Virus record (IMG/VR): IMGVR_UViG_3300013004_000030
Span: 57,834 to 121,833 of that record
Source: a virus
Strand: one strand, 5' to 3'
DNA length: 64,000 nt
Part shown: one piece after another, positions 8,256 through 16,243 of the stretch
How positions within the stretch are numbered: the first letter of the stretch is position 1
Layout: every line of letters starts with the position of its first letter
Made by a program: the position numbers and the translations under genes
Notes under the pieces: model-generated
Database searches by the model: none
The model's input: only the letters and a program-made list of their open reading frames with translations
Told to the model about the DNA's origin: nothing

Positions 8256-8900
8256 ATGAAATTCAAGGAATGGCTAACGGAATCGACCGAGCCGAACACC
8301 AAGACGCATGAATCGCAGGAATCAGTCGAGGTTTCCTACAACGACCCCAATGTCAGGGGATACCTCCATGCTGAGCGGGATCCCGAAAATCCACAAATAT
8401 ACAGGGTAAACAGAGTGACCGTCACCCCAGAAGGAATGGGCTACGGAAAGAAGCTGTACATGCTGGCGCTCGAACTGGTGTCCAAAAGGGGAGGAATACT
8501 CGCCCCCGCCAAGGTGCAGACCTCCGACAAGGCCTTGAACGTGTGGCGATCGCTCTACAAATCGCCGAACATAGAAAAAACGCCCCTGGCAGCCAAGGAC
8601 TGGGGGATTGGAGCCCGGCACGAAAGGATGATGAAGGCCTACCCCAACCTAAGGTTCTCAAATCCAGCCACATACCCGCCAAAGCAGGACGCCGAATGGT
8701 GGGCCATGAACTCAGGATACAAGATAAAAACAGCACCGAACAACACGGCAGTAAGCCCAAAAGCTGCCCCAGCCAACCCGACAAAGCCAACAACCCCCAC
8801 CAGCAACATCCAGAGGAGAATTTTCCCGCCCGGAACGGGAGACCTGGAGCTGGAAGACCTGGAGCTGGAAGACCTGGAGCTGGAAGACCTGGGGGACTAA
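8256..8900 (+). CDS. GNAT-like acetyltransferase domain protein with DLELE repeat tail
   Basis: The ATG at 8256 gives a MKFKEWL beginning, typical of large-phage proteins. Residues about 55-100 (VTVTPEGMGYGKKLYMLALE, then KALNVWRSLY) resemble the acetyl-CoA-binding strand-helix of GNAT N-acetyltransferases. A proline/threonine-rich linker follows, and the last 20 residues are three copies of DLELE from a 15-bp tandem repeat. The substrate is unknown. The stop overlaps the convergent gene by 4 bp. Confidence 0.7.
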   Translation: MKFKEWLTESTEPNTKTHESQESVEVSYNDPNVRGYLHAERDPENPQIYRVNRVTVTPEGMGYGKKLYMLALELVSKRGGILAPAKVQTSDKALNVWRSLYKSPNIEKTPLAAKDWGIGARHERMMKAYPNLRFSNPATYPPKQDAEWWAMNSGYKIKTAPNNTAVSPKAAPANPTKPTTPTSNIQRRIFPPGTGDLELEDLELEDLELEDLGD

Positions 8901-9106
8901 GTCCTGCCCATCGCATAGGCTATCTCGCCAGCCGCGTTGCACACCGTGTTCCCGCCAAAGTAGTACAGGGCCGTCATTTTGTACAGCTCGTCCGCGAACT
9001 CGCCGGACCCGTACAACTCAGCCCAGAAGGGGTCGTACTCCATCCTCATGTACTCCAGCACGCCCTCGCGAAACTCCATCACCGCCCTGTGCGCCTGCTC
9101 GTTCAT
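8897..9106 (-). CDS. Small hypothetical protein
   Basis: This 69-residue, mostly helical protein starts at ATG 9106, 7 bases after GGAGG. It is loosely similar in pattern to the products at 39930, 19887, 19309 and 23458: a helical N-terminus with MEY/EYD and a late aromatic-Asn-Ala-Ala segment. No known function. Confidence 0.7.
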   Translation of the reverse strand: MNEQAHRAVMEFREGVLEYMRMEYDPFWAELYGSGEFADELYKMTALYYFGGNTVCNAAGEIAYAMGRT

Positions 9107-9245
9107 ATTAAAATCCTCCGAATGAAGGCGTCATTCTATATAATTAAAACCATAAAATCAAGACGAGAAAGATCATTCTGGAAACAAACTGTTTAAAAAA
9201 TAACTTCGAACCCATCGGATCCCTCCGCTCCAAAGTAAATTCACC

Positions 9246-9253
9246 TATAAATA
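9246..9253 (+). promoter_or_regulatory. T4-type late promoter box TATAAATA
   Basis: An exact match to the T4 late consensus TATAAATA lies 15 bp before the LamG protein ATG. In T4 such boxes are read by host RNA polymerase with a phage sigma-like factor. Confidence 0.7.
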
Positions 9254-9267
9254 GTATATAATTTGCC

Positions 9268-10617
9268 ATGTCCAATCAATTATTAATCAACCACAACTTT
9301 GACGAAGGAAATTCTGGGTGGACGGCCTCCGGGGGTTTCGGCACATATTCCCACACCTCATCTAATCAAATAGCGGTTTTAGATGGAGTTGCGTATTTCA
9401 CCTATGTAAGCAGAACCCTTAGTCAAGTTGTCAACGTGTCCGATCTAGTCGAGAACACTTCTCATTTTATTTGCATTCTAAATATTAGACATAGGCAGAA
9501 AGGAGATGATGGCGGATACACGCAAGTGGACACTTATAGCTTCGAAGTGTTATTCAAAGACAGTTCCAACAATATGGTGGCAAGCAAAAGAACGCCCAGC
9601 TCAGGAGTGACCCAAGCCCCCAAAGATTTTACAGACATAGAACTAAGACTAGACAGAACGGAAATTCCAAATTCCTTTAACAGCATATCTTCAATAGAGG
9701 TGAAAGTAACGGGATTGGACGTTGGTTATTGGAATGGAAACCACGGGCCGATGGTAGACTACATATCTCTATTTTCTCACAAATGTCATAATGAATCCAA
9801 TTTGATTTTGTATCACGACCCTAGCAATACCAATTCTTATCCCGGGTCCGGATCTTCCGTCTATGATCTGAGCGGGAACGGACTAGATGGATTGGCAAGC
9901 AATTTATCATACTCATATCCATATTTTAATTTTAATGGAACAAACTCTCAAATAGAAATTTTGGACAACTCCTTGTTAGAACCCGGCAGTGGCGATTGGA
10001 CCATGGAGGCTTGGCTAAGGGTTACATCCAACCAATCGGGAGTCATACTTGGCAAATTTGAAGATGGCGGCAGAAGCGAAGATGTAAGCTATAGCATAAG
10101 AATAAACTCCAGCGGCAGTTTGTTTGCACAACTAGGGAGTGGAATTAATGGAGAGTATGTCAACAGCACATCTTATCAAACCAGCACAAATATTTGGTAT
10201 CATGTTATTTATGTGTGGAAGAACGGCGGCACAAAAACATTAGAAACATATATCAACGGAACCAGCATAGGCAGCGTCAACCATTCTTTAAACAGTTTGC
10301 TGGACACACCCAATAACTTGTACATTGGTAGCTATAACAACGGAGAATATAATCAGTATTTCAATGGCAGAATAGGAGCGATCAGATTATATAATTCGGC
10401 CTTCACCTCAGAGGAAGTTACGCAGAATTATAATTGCGGAACTTCCTTTTTCTTTGATCCTACTCCTACCTCTACTCCTACTCCTAGCCCCACTCCCACC
10501 CCTACATATAATTCAAATGAATTGGGGCTCCGGTCTCCGAATTCAAATCATTGGAAATTAAACAAGGGAATCAAAAAAAGACAATGGAATATTTTTAGAG
10601 ACATAAGAAATCCATGA
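9268..10617 (+). CDS. LamG/concanavalin-fold tail fibre-like protein
   Basis: In this 449-residue protein, residues about 175-395 form a LamG-type concanavalin fold: YDLSGNGLDG, WTMEAWLRV, WYHVIYVWKNGG, NNLYIGSYNNGEYNQYFNGRI (split here by family logic), and AIRLYNSAFTSEEV. The N-terminal 170 residues look like another beta-sandwich carbohydrate-binding domain. A PT-rich linker (TPTPSPTPTPT) follows, then a basic tail. Such proteins are usually virion surface or tail fibre components that bind glycans. It sits behind a late promoter box. It is more AT-rich than its neighbours, suggesting independent acquisition. Confidence 0.82.
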   Translation: MSNQLLINHNFDEGNSGWTASGGFGTYSHTSSNQIAVLDGVAYFTYVSRTLSQVVNVSDLVENTSHFICILNIRHRQKGDDGGYTQVDTYSFEVLFKDSSNNMVASKRTPSSGVTQAPKDFTDIELRLDRTEIPNSFNSISSIEVKVTGLDVGYWNGNHGPMVDYISLFSHKCHNESNLILYHDPSNTNSYPGSGSSVYDLSGNGLDGLASNLSYSYPYFNFNGTNSQIEILDNSLLEPGSGDWTMEAWLRVTSNQSGVILGKFEDGGRSEDVSYSIRINSSGSLFAQLGSGINGEYVNSTSYQTSTNIWYHVIYVWKNGGTKTLETYINGTSIGSVNHSLNSLLDTPNNLYIGSYNNGEYNQYFNGRIGAIRLYNSAFTSEEVTQNYNCGTSFFFDPTPTSTPTPSPTPTPTYNSNELGLRSPNSNHWKLNKGIKKRQWNIFRDIRNP

Positions 10618-10939
10618 TATGGAACCAACTTTTTAAGCCCGGCCAATAAATTCCCCAGTTTCCAAAAATGTAACATTTTCCGGCCGGATTTTTTTTAGAT
10701 ATTAGGCCGAAAAGGGTACCAAGTTCTATAGGAATTCGATCCTATTTCCCAGTTTCAGGAAATGAAACAGGGATCGAATAAAAAAGGGGTCGGGCGCGCA
10801 GCCGCCCCCACCATATCACTGTCCGTCCAGAGATTTTCAAAAAAAATTTCCGGATTTATTTTTTTGAAAAATCCTTCCCGGATAGAGCCCGGCCGTCACC
10901 CCTCCCCCCACTTATCGGGGGGAGGGGTCGGTCTTGTGT
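10618..10939. other. Intergenic region with opposed promoter-like boxes and a hairpin
   Basis: I see no convincing gene. On the minus strand TTGAAAATCTCTGGACGGACAG (about 10812-10836, split as -35 and core boxes) and on the plus strand TTGAAAA-N10-GATAG (10862-10883) resemble the array promoter element. A strong C-rich/G-rich hairpin with an ACTTAT loop lies at about 10899-10928, just beyond the stop of the minus-strand gene. Confidence 0.5.
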
Positions 10940-11494
10940 TCAACCGTTCACGATATAGGTACGCTTGCCGTGGGTCACGGCGGTGATGTTCTCCAACTTG
11001 TAGTCGCGGAGGATGACGGGGCGGGCGACCATCTGCCTTGCCCCTTCCACCTTGGAGCGGAGCCATTCCCGCACAAGGCGGCGACCCTTCGCCCCAAGGG
11101 GCTGGCCGTTGTCCAGATGGTAGACATAGCCGAGGCTATCCCGCACCATCAGTTCAACATACTCCGCCCCCTTATGATCCACGAACGGGGTGAGGGTGCC
11201 ATCCGCACGGGTGCGGAGCGTTCCCCACTTGCGGGGCATTGCGACGAACTGGGCGACTTCGCCCGTGGCCGGGTCAATCGGCCGGTTCTCCGCGTTGCGA
11301 CGACGCTGGACGGCGGCGGTGTAACGCCAGTTGATCTGCCCGTTGACGCGGGCAGTCTTGCGGACGCGACCGCCGAACGGGTTGCCAGCCCGGAGATCGG
11401 GCACGGTGGTGGCGGTGATGGTCACGACGCGGCTGCCCCGGATCGCGGCGAGGCCGGAGGAGAGTTGCGAGCGGGTGATGGCGACGGTGGACAT
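10940..11494 (-). CDS. Hypothetical protein, basic, GC-rich
   Basis: This 184-residue protein starts at ATG 11494 after AAGGA. It is rich in Arg and Val with several beta-strand-like segments (VVTITATTV, AEYVELMV, GYVYHLDNG). No family is recognised. It is transcribed from its own array promoter at 11540-11563. Base composition is markedly GC-rich, like the DUF932 gene further upstream. Confidence 0.75.
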   Translation of the reverse strand: MSTVAITRSQLSSGLAAIRGSRVVTITATTVPDLRAGNPFGGRVRKTARVNGQINWRYTAAVQRRRNAENRPIDPATGEVAQFVAMPRKWGTLRTRADGTLTPFVDHKGAEYVELMVRDSLGYVYHLDNGQPLGAKGRRLVREWLRSKVEGARQMVARPVILRDYKLENITAVTHGKRTYIVNG

Positions 11495-11539
11495 GACAAG
11501 GTTCCTTACGGGTTGTCGGCGGTGTTGCCGATACCCTTA

Positions 11540-11563
11540 CACTGTCCGGCGGTGTATTTTCAA
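11540..11563 (-). promoter_or_regulatory. Array promoter, GACAGTG variant
   Basis: Minus strand TTGAAAA-N10-GACAGTG, with the same 10-bp separation as the main family. It lies 46 bp upstream of the gene starting at 11494. Confidence 0.6.
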
Positions 11564-11631
11564 AAATAATGCGAAGGGATGGTGATGGATCGGGTAGGGA
11601 TGGATCGGGATACCTTACAGCATGGGCAAAA

Positions 11632-11675
11632 GCCAGCCCCCGCGACATTCCCTAGGGATTTGTGCGGGGGCTGGC
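11632..11675 (-). terminator. Rho-independent terminator
   Basis: A 12-bp stem GCCAGCCCCCGC / GCGGGGGCTGGC is followed on the minus strand by TTTTG. It lies directly downstream of the gene ending at 11692. Confidence 0.8.
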
Positions 11676-11691
11676 GATGCCGCCGGTTGTG

Positions 11692-11901
11692 CTAGGCCGC
11701 GAACGCTACCCTTCCCGGCTTGACCTTGGCGAGGCGACCGATGCTCACGAGGATGCCGTGATCCTCTTCCAGAATCTCTTGGGCGATCTCCAGAGCCATC
11801 CGGCTCATGCCATCGCTGAGGTTTTCGTCGTCCCGCACGGAGCGGACAACGGCTTCCACGGTGGCCTTCTCGGACGCGGTGAGGATCATCTTCGGGGTCA
11901 T
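11692..11901 (-). CDS. Small hypothetical protein
   Basis: This 69-residue, mainly helical acidic protein starts at ATG 11901 after AAAGGAAAC. It has its own promoter (11951-11974) and terminator (11632-11675), so it is a monocistronic unit. Family unknown. Confidence 0.75.
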   Translation of the reverse strand: MTPKMILTASEKATVEAVVRSVRDDENLSDGMSRMALEIAQEILEEDHGILVSIGRLAKVKPGRVAFAA

Positions 11902-11950
11902 GGCTGTTTCCTTTGCTACGGGATTGTCGGCGGTGTTGCCGATGCCCTTA

Positions 11951-11974
11951 CACTGTCTGAGGATTATTTTTCAA
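11951..11974 (-). promoter_or_regulatory. Array promoter, GACAGTG variant
   Basis: Minus strand TTGAAAA-N10-GACAGTG. The downstream sequence (GTAAGGG-ATCGGCAACACCGCCGACAA) is nearly the same as that after the 11540 copy, suggesting duplication of a promoter-leader unit. Confidence 0.6.
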
Positions 11975-12078
11975 AAAGCGGTTTTAGGTTTAGTGCTATC
12001 TGTAGGGTCTGGGGGATACTTACGCCTTACGCGGACAACTATGCCCCCGACATTCGGCAGTTTTTTGTGCCAGAAAAG

Positions 12079-12294
12079 GCTCCAGGTGTTCCAGGACAGG
12101 TTCCAGGTGTTCCAGGAGTTCCAGGACAGGCTCCAGGTTGTTCCAGGTGTTCCAGGAGTTCCAGGACAGGCTCCAGGTTGTTCCAGGTGTTCCAGGACAG
12201 GCTCCAGGTTGTTCCAGGTGTTCCAGGACAGGCTCCAGGTGTTCCAGGTGTTCCAGGACAGGCTCCAGGAGTTCCAGGACAGCAGGACAGGACA
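12079..12294. repeat. Dense tandem array of CCAGG-containing 9-12 bp units
   Basis: About 20 copies of CCAGG are spaced by 9, 10 or 12 bp (units such as CCAGGTGTT and CCAGGACAGGCT). The plus strand can be read as collagen-like GVPGQAPGVPG, but the 10-bp units break that frame, so it is either a decayed collagen-like tail repeat or a non-coding array. CCAGG is also a Dcm-type site. Confidence 0.85.
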
Positions 12295-12302
12295 AGATAG
12301 AT

Positions 12303-12344
12303 AAAAAAAAATCAGCCCCGAGGGTTTGCCCCGGGGCTGATTTC
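12303..12344 (-). terminator. Strong rho-independent terminator
   Basis: On the minus strand AAATCAGCCCCGGGG-loop-CCTCGGGGCTGATTT is followed by T9. It lies downstream of the DUF932 gene; a second GC-rich hairpin (12350-12385) precedes it. Confidence 0.9.
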
Positions 12345-12394
12345 ACCCTCAACCCATCCCCCTCCCCGCCCGTATTCGGGGAGGGGGGAATCTG

Positions 12395-13279
12395 TTAGGC
12401 AGCCATCTCGTAGACGAGTCGCTCGGCACGCTGCACTGCCGCGTCGTTTGCGGCGAGGACGATCCGGTGCATATCGTCCGCGTTGCCGTGCCGGATCGCA
12501 TCGTGCTGCACATAGCCTTGCACCGCGTTCCAAGCCTCCCATCCGCTCACCATCCAGTCGTTCTGGAGGGCGGGGCGGCCGGAGCGGAGACGCTCGCTGT
12601 AGAGGCGGGCGAAGATGGCTTCGGTGCGATTCTTGTGCATCGTCACCGCCCGGCCGGTCTCACCGTTGGGCTCACCGTAGACCGCCCTCAGAAACTCCAC
12701 CATGTTGACCCGGCGGCTTTCCAGCATGTCGGCCGCGGCGGAAACGCTTGCCCAACTCTGCCGGAGGGTGCCGAAGGTTGCGATCAGTTCGTCCATCTTC
12801 GGCCGGAGACCGCTGGTATGGCGGATGCTGACGGTCGTTCCGCGAACCATCCGCATGATCGCCATGTTCTTGCAGATATCACGGTAGAAGCCGAGGGAGG
12901 CATGGAACGCCCGGCCGTCATAGCCCGCGTTGATGATGACGCGGGGGAAGATGCTGTCGGCGGTTCCGAACACATTCTTCCGCTGTTCCTTCGTCGGCTG
13001 AATGGCCACATAGTGACCCTCATGGAAGTGGCACTTGATGTCGGCCACCCCGTCAAACGCGGTGCTCGCGGCCTCCACTAGGGCGATAACATCGTCGGTC
13101 TGGTGCGGCACATATCGGCTCGTCACCGCGTCGCCGACGACGCTGGAGTCATCACTCCGGAAAAGACCGTAGAACGGGGTGCGGAGTCCGTCCGGGCCGG
13201 AGAGGGGGAACTTGTCAACCGAGAAAGAGAACTTGCTGCGAACCTTGTTGATGATCTCGTTGCTGATGACGGTGCTCAT
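12395..13279 (-). CDS. DUF932 family protein
   Basis: This 294-residue protein has the DUF932 (plasmid/phage-like) pattern: an N-terminal SKFSFSVDKFPLSGPDG, YGLFRSDDSSVVGDAVTSRY, then SLGFYRDICKNMAI and VRGTTVSIRHT in the middle. Family members occur on plasmids, in phages and in integrative elements; no biochemical role is firmly known to me. ATG 13279 was chosen because AAAGG precedes it and the longer in-frame start would lie inside the promoter (13328-13351). Confidence 0.85.
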   Translation of the reverse strand: MSTVISNEIINKVRSKFSFSVDKFPLSGPDGLRTPFYGLFRSDDSSVVGDAVTSRYVPHQTDDVIALVEAASTAFDGVADIKCHFHEGHYVAIQPTKEQRKNVFGTADSIFPRVIINAGYDGRAFHASLGFYRDICKNMAIMRMVRGTTVSIRHTSGLRPKMDELIATFGTLRQSWASVSAAADMLESRRVNMVEFLRAVYGEPNGETGRAVTMHKNRTEAIFARLYSERLRSGRPALQNDWMVSGWEAWNAVQGYVQHDAIRHGNADDMHRIVLAANDAAVQRAERLVYEMAA

Positions 13280-13327
13280 GATAGAACCTTTTGGGTTTGG
13301 GTTGAAGTGAACCGGATCTGTTCTTTC

Positions 13328-13351
13328 AACTATCCGGTCGGATGTTTTCAA
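13328..13351 (-). promoter_or_regulatory. Array promoter for DUF932 gene
   Basis: TTGAAAA-N10-GATAGTT, 49 bp upstream of ATG 13279. The TGA of the preceding gene (stop 13348-13350) is the TGA of the first box. Confidence 0.65.
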
Positions 13352-13659
13352 GACTGAATCTTTTTCTTCAGCAGTTCGGCGAAAATCTGGGTGAGAACAA
13401 CCTTCACTTCGGTCGGCTGACCGTTGAACTTGCTTGGACTTTCGCCCAGGAATCCGTAGATGGTTTGAGCCTCGTCCGCCGATATTGTGCCGAGCATCAT
13501 CGCGGAGCTCTTGATTTCCTGGAACTTGACGAACTCACCGACTTCCATGTTGAGCCCGGCGCTCATCTTCTCGAGATCCTCGGCGTTTGTGAGGCCCGCC
13601 TCGAGCCGCTGCCGGATCTGGTCCCGCGTGCGATCGATCGCCGCCAGTATTCTGTTCAT
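13348..13659 (-). CDS. Hypothetical helical protein
   Basis: This 103-residue protein starts at ATG 13659 after AGGAG. It is helical throughout, with Arg/Gln-rich N-terminal and Lys-rich C-terminal helices, perhaps a coiled-coil dimer. Its stop codon lies in the first box of the next gene's promoter. Family not recognised. Confidence 0.75.
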   Translation of the reverse strand: MNRILAAIDRTRDQIRQRLEAGLTNAEDLEKMSAGLNMEVGEFVKFQEIKSSAMMLGTISADEAQTIYGFLGESPSKFNGQPTEVKVVLTQIFAELLKKKIQS

Positions 13660-13715
13660 GTTTTCTCCTCGGGTTGTTCTTTCAACTATCTGGGGGGACA
13701 AAAACAAGAACCCGT

Positions 13716-13756
13716 GCCGGGGCGGGGAGTTTCACCCGTTCTCAACCCGCCCCGGC
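13716..13756 (-). terminator. Putative terminator hairpin
   Basis: An 11-bp stem GCCGGGGCGGG / CCCGCCCCGGC lies downstream of the gene ending at 13764. The T-rich stretch (TTGTTTTTG) comes about 8 bases later, so termination efficiency is uncertain. Confidence 0.55.
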
Positions 13757-13763
13757 TTGTGAT

Positions 13764-14081
13764 TCACTCTCCCCCGTAGTAGTCGCCCAAGGGGGTATCG
13801 TCGCCGTAGTAGCCGTAGTCCTCGTCGGTTCCGAACCCGGCGGAGGAGAGGCCGGTTTCCATGTCCCCGTCCATGCTCTCGTCGTAGGACGCCTCGTCGT
13901 CGTAGTAGCCGTTCTCCCGCTCGGCCTCCTTGAGGCAGTGGTGGCAGATGCTGGTCGGGTTGTCAACGGGGAGGCGAGCCCCGCAGACGCAGACCATATC
14001 CAACTGACGGCCGCTCTCGTCGTAGCGGGGGCAGCATCCGGCCTCGTGTCCACAGCATGGAAAGTCTTGGCAGTAACCCAT
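13764..14081 (-). CDS. Cysteine-rich zinc-binding protein with acidic Tyr-rich tail
   Basis: This 105-residue protein starts at ATG 14081 after GAGGAG. The first 50 residues contain nine cysteines with histidine (CCGHEAGCC, CVCG, CHHC), suggesting one or two zinc ribbons. The rest is an acidic, Gly/Tyr/Asp-rich disordered tail. It has its own promoter, and the hairpin at 13716 ends it. Confidence 0.75.
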   Translation of the reverse strand: MGYCQDFPCCGHEAGCCPRYDESGRQLDMVCVCGARLPVDNPTSICHHCLKEAERENGYYDDEASYDESMDGDMETGLSSAGFGTDEDYGYYGDDTPLGDYYGGE

Positions 14082-14144
14082 GATTGTCTCCTCGTGTTGA
14101 AGGTTTGTAACTGACTAATACTTCAACTATCCGGGAGAGGATTT

Positions 14145-14417
14145 TTAATCCTCGTCCCCTTCCTCGTCGTCATCGGCTGGGAACATGATATCCCATCCCT
14201 CTTGGCTGGTTCCCGAGATGAGGAACTCCCGCTGGCTTGCGTCAAGGTAGGGGAAGCAGTCTTGCACATACCCGCCTTGACGGTAGCGGTTGAGATCTTC
14301 CGCGTTGACGGTAACACGCTGCTCCTTGCCGGTCACCACGCAAGGGCCGATGAAGGTGTATGTGTGAACCGGATCGTGCTGCTCTTCCATCCGGCAACTG
14401 GAGTCTGCGTAACGCAT
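14145..14417 (-). CDS. Conserved small hypothetical protein
   Basis: This 90-residue protein has the core NRYRQGGYVQDCFPYLDASQ followed by REFLISGTSQEGWD, a pattern common to a small family seen in bacterial genomes, plasmids and phages. The C-terminus is acidic. ATG 14417 follows AAGGA; the longer frame would cross the promoter. Function unknown. Confidence 0.8.
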   Translation of the reverse strand: MRYADSSCRMEEQHDPVHTYTFIGPCVVTGKEQRVTVNAEDLNRYRQGGYVQDCFPYLDASQREFLISGTSQEGWDIMFPADDDEEGDED

Positions 14418-14457
14418 GACATTTCCTTTTTGTGTGAGGGGTTGGGCTCTTATTTTT

Positions 14458-14703
14458 TCAACTATCCGGGGTGTAGGAATCAACGATCTTGAGTATTTCC
14501 TCCTTGAGGTTCTGTGCGGCCTGTTGGATATCGTTTCCCCAGCCCGCGATGACTCCGTCCCTCCGGCTTTCAACCTTGGCACAGACCCGGCCCCAATGGT
14601 TCACGAAGACCATCATGCTGTCGGTCGTGCAGTCGGCGAGACGATCCATGAGTCTCTGGATCTCCTCCATCGTGGAGATTGTGTCTTGTTCGGTCGCGAT
14701 CAT
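14458..14703 (-). CDS. Hypothetical helical protein
   Basis: This 81-residue protein starts at an ATG overlapping the upstream DUF2958 stop (TGATG), with AAGGAG eight bases before. The final codons CCG GAT AGT TGA are themselves the core of the next gene's promoter, so the promoter encodes the C-terminal Pro-Asp-Ser-stop. Confidence 0.75.
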   Translation of the reverse strand: MIATEQDTISTMEEIQRLMDRLADCTTDSMMVFVNHWGRVCAKVESRRDGVIAGWGNDIQQAAQNLKEEILKIVDSYTPDS

Positions 14704-15005
14704 CAGTCGCACTCCTTGAGGGGTTTCGGGGTGAAATAAATATCCCGTTCAATGTAGAGTCCGCCCCAGAGCCGGACGCTCTCCAGTTCCGGGATGCTGA
14801 AGTATCCGAGTTCCTCCTCTTGGAGGATGACCTTTCCGAAGGCGGTTCCGTCCTCGGGGTTGTATTCGGTCATGTACCAAGTTCCGGCACCGCACGGGTT
14901 GAAGAACTTGGCGTAGGCGATTGCGTCTTCGCCCTTTCCGTCTTGTGCGTAGAGGGCGGGAACCTTGCTGAGGATTTCTTTGGTGAGGATCTTTTGGCGT
15001 GCCAT
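14703..15005 (-). CDS. DUF2958 family protein
   Basis: This 100-residue protein matches DUF2958: KFFNPCGAGTWYMTEYNPED, FGKVILQEEELGYFSIPELES, and GLYIERDIYFTPKPL at the end. The family is common on conjugative plasmids and in phages; its role is not known. The start follows AAGGAG. It is the first gene of a two-gene coupled unit. Confidence 0.9.
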   Translation of the reverse strand: MARQKILTKEILSKVPALYAQDGKGEDAIAYAKFFNPCGAGTWYMTEYNPEDGTAFGKVILQEEELGYFSIPELESVRLWGGLYIERDIYFTPKPLKECD

Positions 15006-15049
15006 GATTTTCTCCTTGGTTGTTCTTTCAACTATCTGGGGAGGTTAAA

Positions 15050-15238
15050 TCAAGCGGCCTCTTCCTTGCTGACGGCGATGCCGAACTTTTTCTTGATGGC
15101 CTCAAGCATCCTCAGATCATCGTCATTGAGGTTGATTTTCAGTTCCAAGGCCTTTTTGTAGTGATTTTCGGCGTGGCTCAATGCCCCGGCCAGAAACACG
15201 ATCTCTTGCCAGTTGAGGGTGACGCGCTTTTCTTTCAT
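15050..15238 (-). CDS. Small hypothetical protein
   Basis: This 62-residue helical, charged protein starts at ATG 15238 after AAGGAG. It is monocistronic behind the promoter near 15262. No family recognised. Confidence 0.7.
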   Translation of the reverse strand: MKEKRVTLNWQEIVFLAGALSHAENHYKKALELKINLNDDDLRMLEAIKKKFGIAVSKEEAA

Positions 15239-15281
15239 TTTTTTTCTCCTTGTGTTGTTTCAACCATCTGGTTGGGATGAA

Positions 15282-15614
15282 TCAAGGAAGGAATCCCAAG
15301 GTTAGGATCTTGTCGGCCAAGTCCCACGGGATCTCAACCCTCATGAAGAATCCGCCCTTTTCGCCTCTGATCCTTATTTTTGGAGTCGGGCAGAAGACCT
15401 TGAAGTTCACAAAGTTTTTGTCTTGCTTGCCGTAGTAGGGGTCAAAGCGACGGCAGCCGGGCTGCATTCTCGCCCCCATTTTGGCTAGCCATGCCTCGGT
15501 CTTTTTTGCCTTCCACGGGTTCACGGGAAGGATATTTTTCTTCTTCATGGAGAGCCGGAAAGATTGTGACAGCCTTTCCAAGGCTTCCATGTTGGTCTGT
15601 GCCGGGTGGAACAT
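15282..15614 (-). CDS. Protein with C-terminal IPWDLADKILTLGFLP signature
   Basis: This 110-residue basic protein has a C-terminus that matches the LVPRxxAEKxLVLGGLP signature of a paralogous family concentrated at 43.4-46.9 kb. It starts on TGATG coupled to the upstream gene. Function unknown. Confidence 0.75.
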   Translation of the reverse strand: MFHPAQTNMEALERLSQSFRLSMKKKNILPVNPWKAKKTEAWLAKMGARMQPGCRRFDPYYGKQDKNFVNFKVFCPTPKIRIRGEKGGFFMRVEIPWDLADKILTLGFLP

Positions 15615-15859
15615 CAGACTTCCCTCACGATGGGCATGACTCCCATCATTTCAATGACTTGCGAGCATTGGTCGGCGACTCCGTCGTTGTCGTAGTTGTA
15701 GACGAAGGCCTCGTCCTTGTTTTCTGTCGTGCCGCGGAGCCCGACATAGAACTCCTTGCCGTCTTTTGGGAGGATGACGATGACCCGTGCGTTCCGTCCG
15801 GCGAACTCACGGTCAAGTGCGGCCTTGTTGGCGATTGCTCTGACTTCGCTGACCAGCAT
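15614..15859 (-). CDS. Hypothetical protein
   Basis: This 81-residue alpha/beta protein starts at ATG 15859 after AAGGAG. It is the first gene of a two-gene unit with the gene at 15282. No family recognised. Confidence 0.72.
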   Translation of the reverse strand: MLVSEVRAIANKAALDREFAGRNARVIVILPKDGKEFYVGLRGTTENKDEAFVYNYDNDGVADQCSQVIEMMGVMPIVREV

Positions 15860-15914
15860 GGTTTGTCTCCTTGTGTTGTTTCTTGTGTTATTTCAACCAT
15901 CTGGGCTCATGAAA

Positions 15915-16178
15915 TCAGATGGTGACTTCCACCGAACCGGGCTTCCAGTAGGGCTTGTTCCAGACGCGGAGGTTGTAGGAGACGAATCCGACGAGATTTC
16001 CGTCTTGGTGGAGTGTGGCCTTGCCCCAGTTCCCGCCGCCGATGTCGTTTTCTCCTTGGAACTTGAGGATCTTTTCCCGAAGTTCCTTGATGGTCGGGGC
16101 GGAGATGCTGTGGTTCTCAGACCAGTCGCCTTGGTTTCGGTCGGGATTTCCGTTGATCGTGAACTCAATGGTGAACAT
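15915..16178 (-). CDS. Hypothetical protein
   Basis: This 87-residue protein is mainly beta (FTIEFTING, GNLVGFVSYNLRVW). ATG 16178 was chosen over an upstream in-frame start because of the AGAGAG before it. It has its own promoter near 16214. Family unknown. Confidence 0.7.
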   Translation of the reverse strand: MFTIEFTINGNPDRNQGDWSENHSISAPTIKELREKILKFQGENDIGGGNWGKATLHQDGNLVGFVSYNLRVWNKPYWKPGSVEVTI

Positions 16179-16243
16179 GATTGTCTCTCTGAAGGGGGAA
16201 GGGTGATATTGTTTCAACCATCTGGAGGCACAGAATCAAGATC

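Noticed and set aside
10934-11569. Long plus-strand ORFs over the GC-rich minus genes at 10.9-13.3 kb
   Set aside because: High GC removes stops on the opposite strand; the minus genes have promoters, ribosome binding sites and recognised families (DUF932).
12079-12300. Collagen-like tail fibre gene on the plus strand
   Set aside because: The 10-bp units shift the frame several times, so no continuous GXY protein exists; kept only as a repeat.
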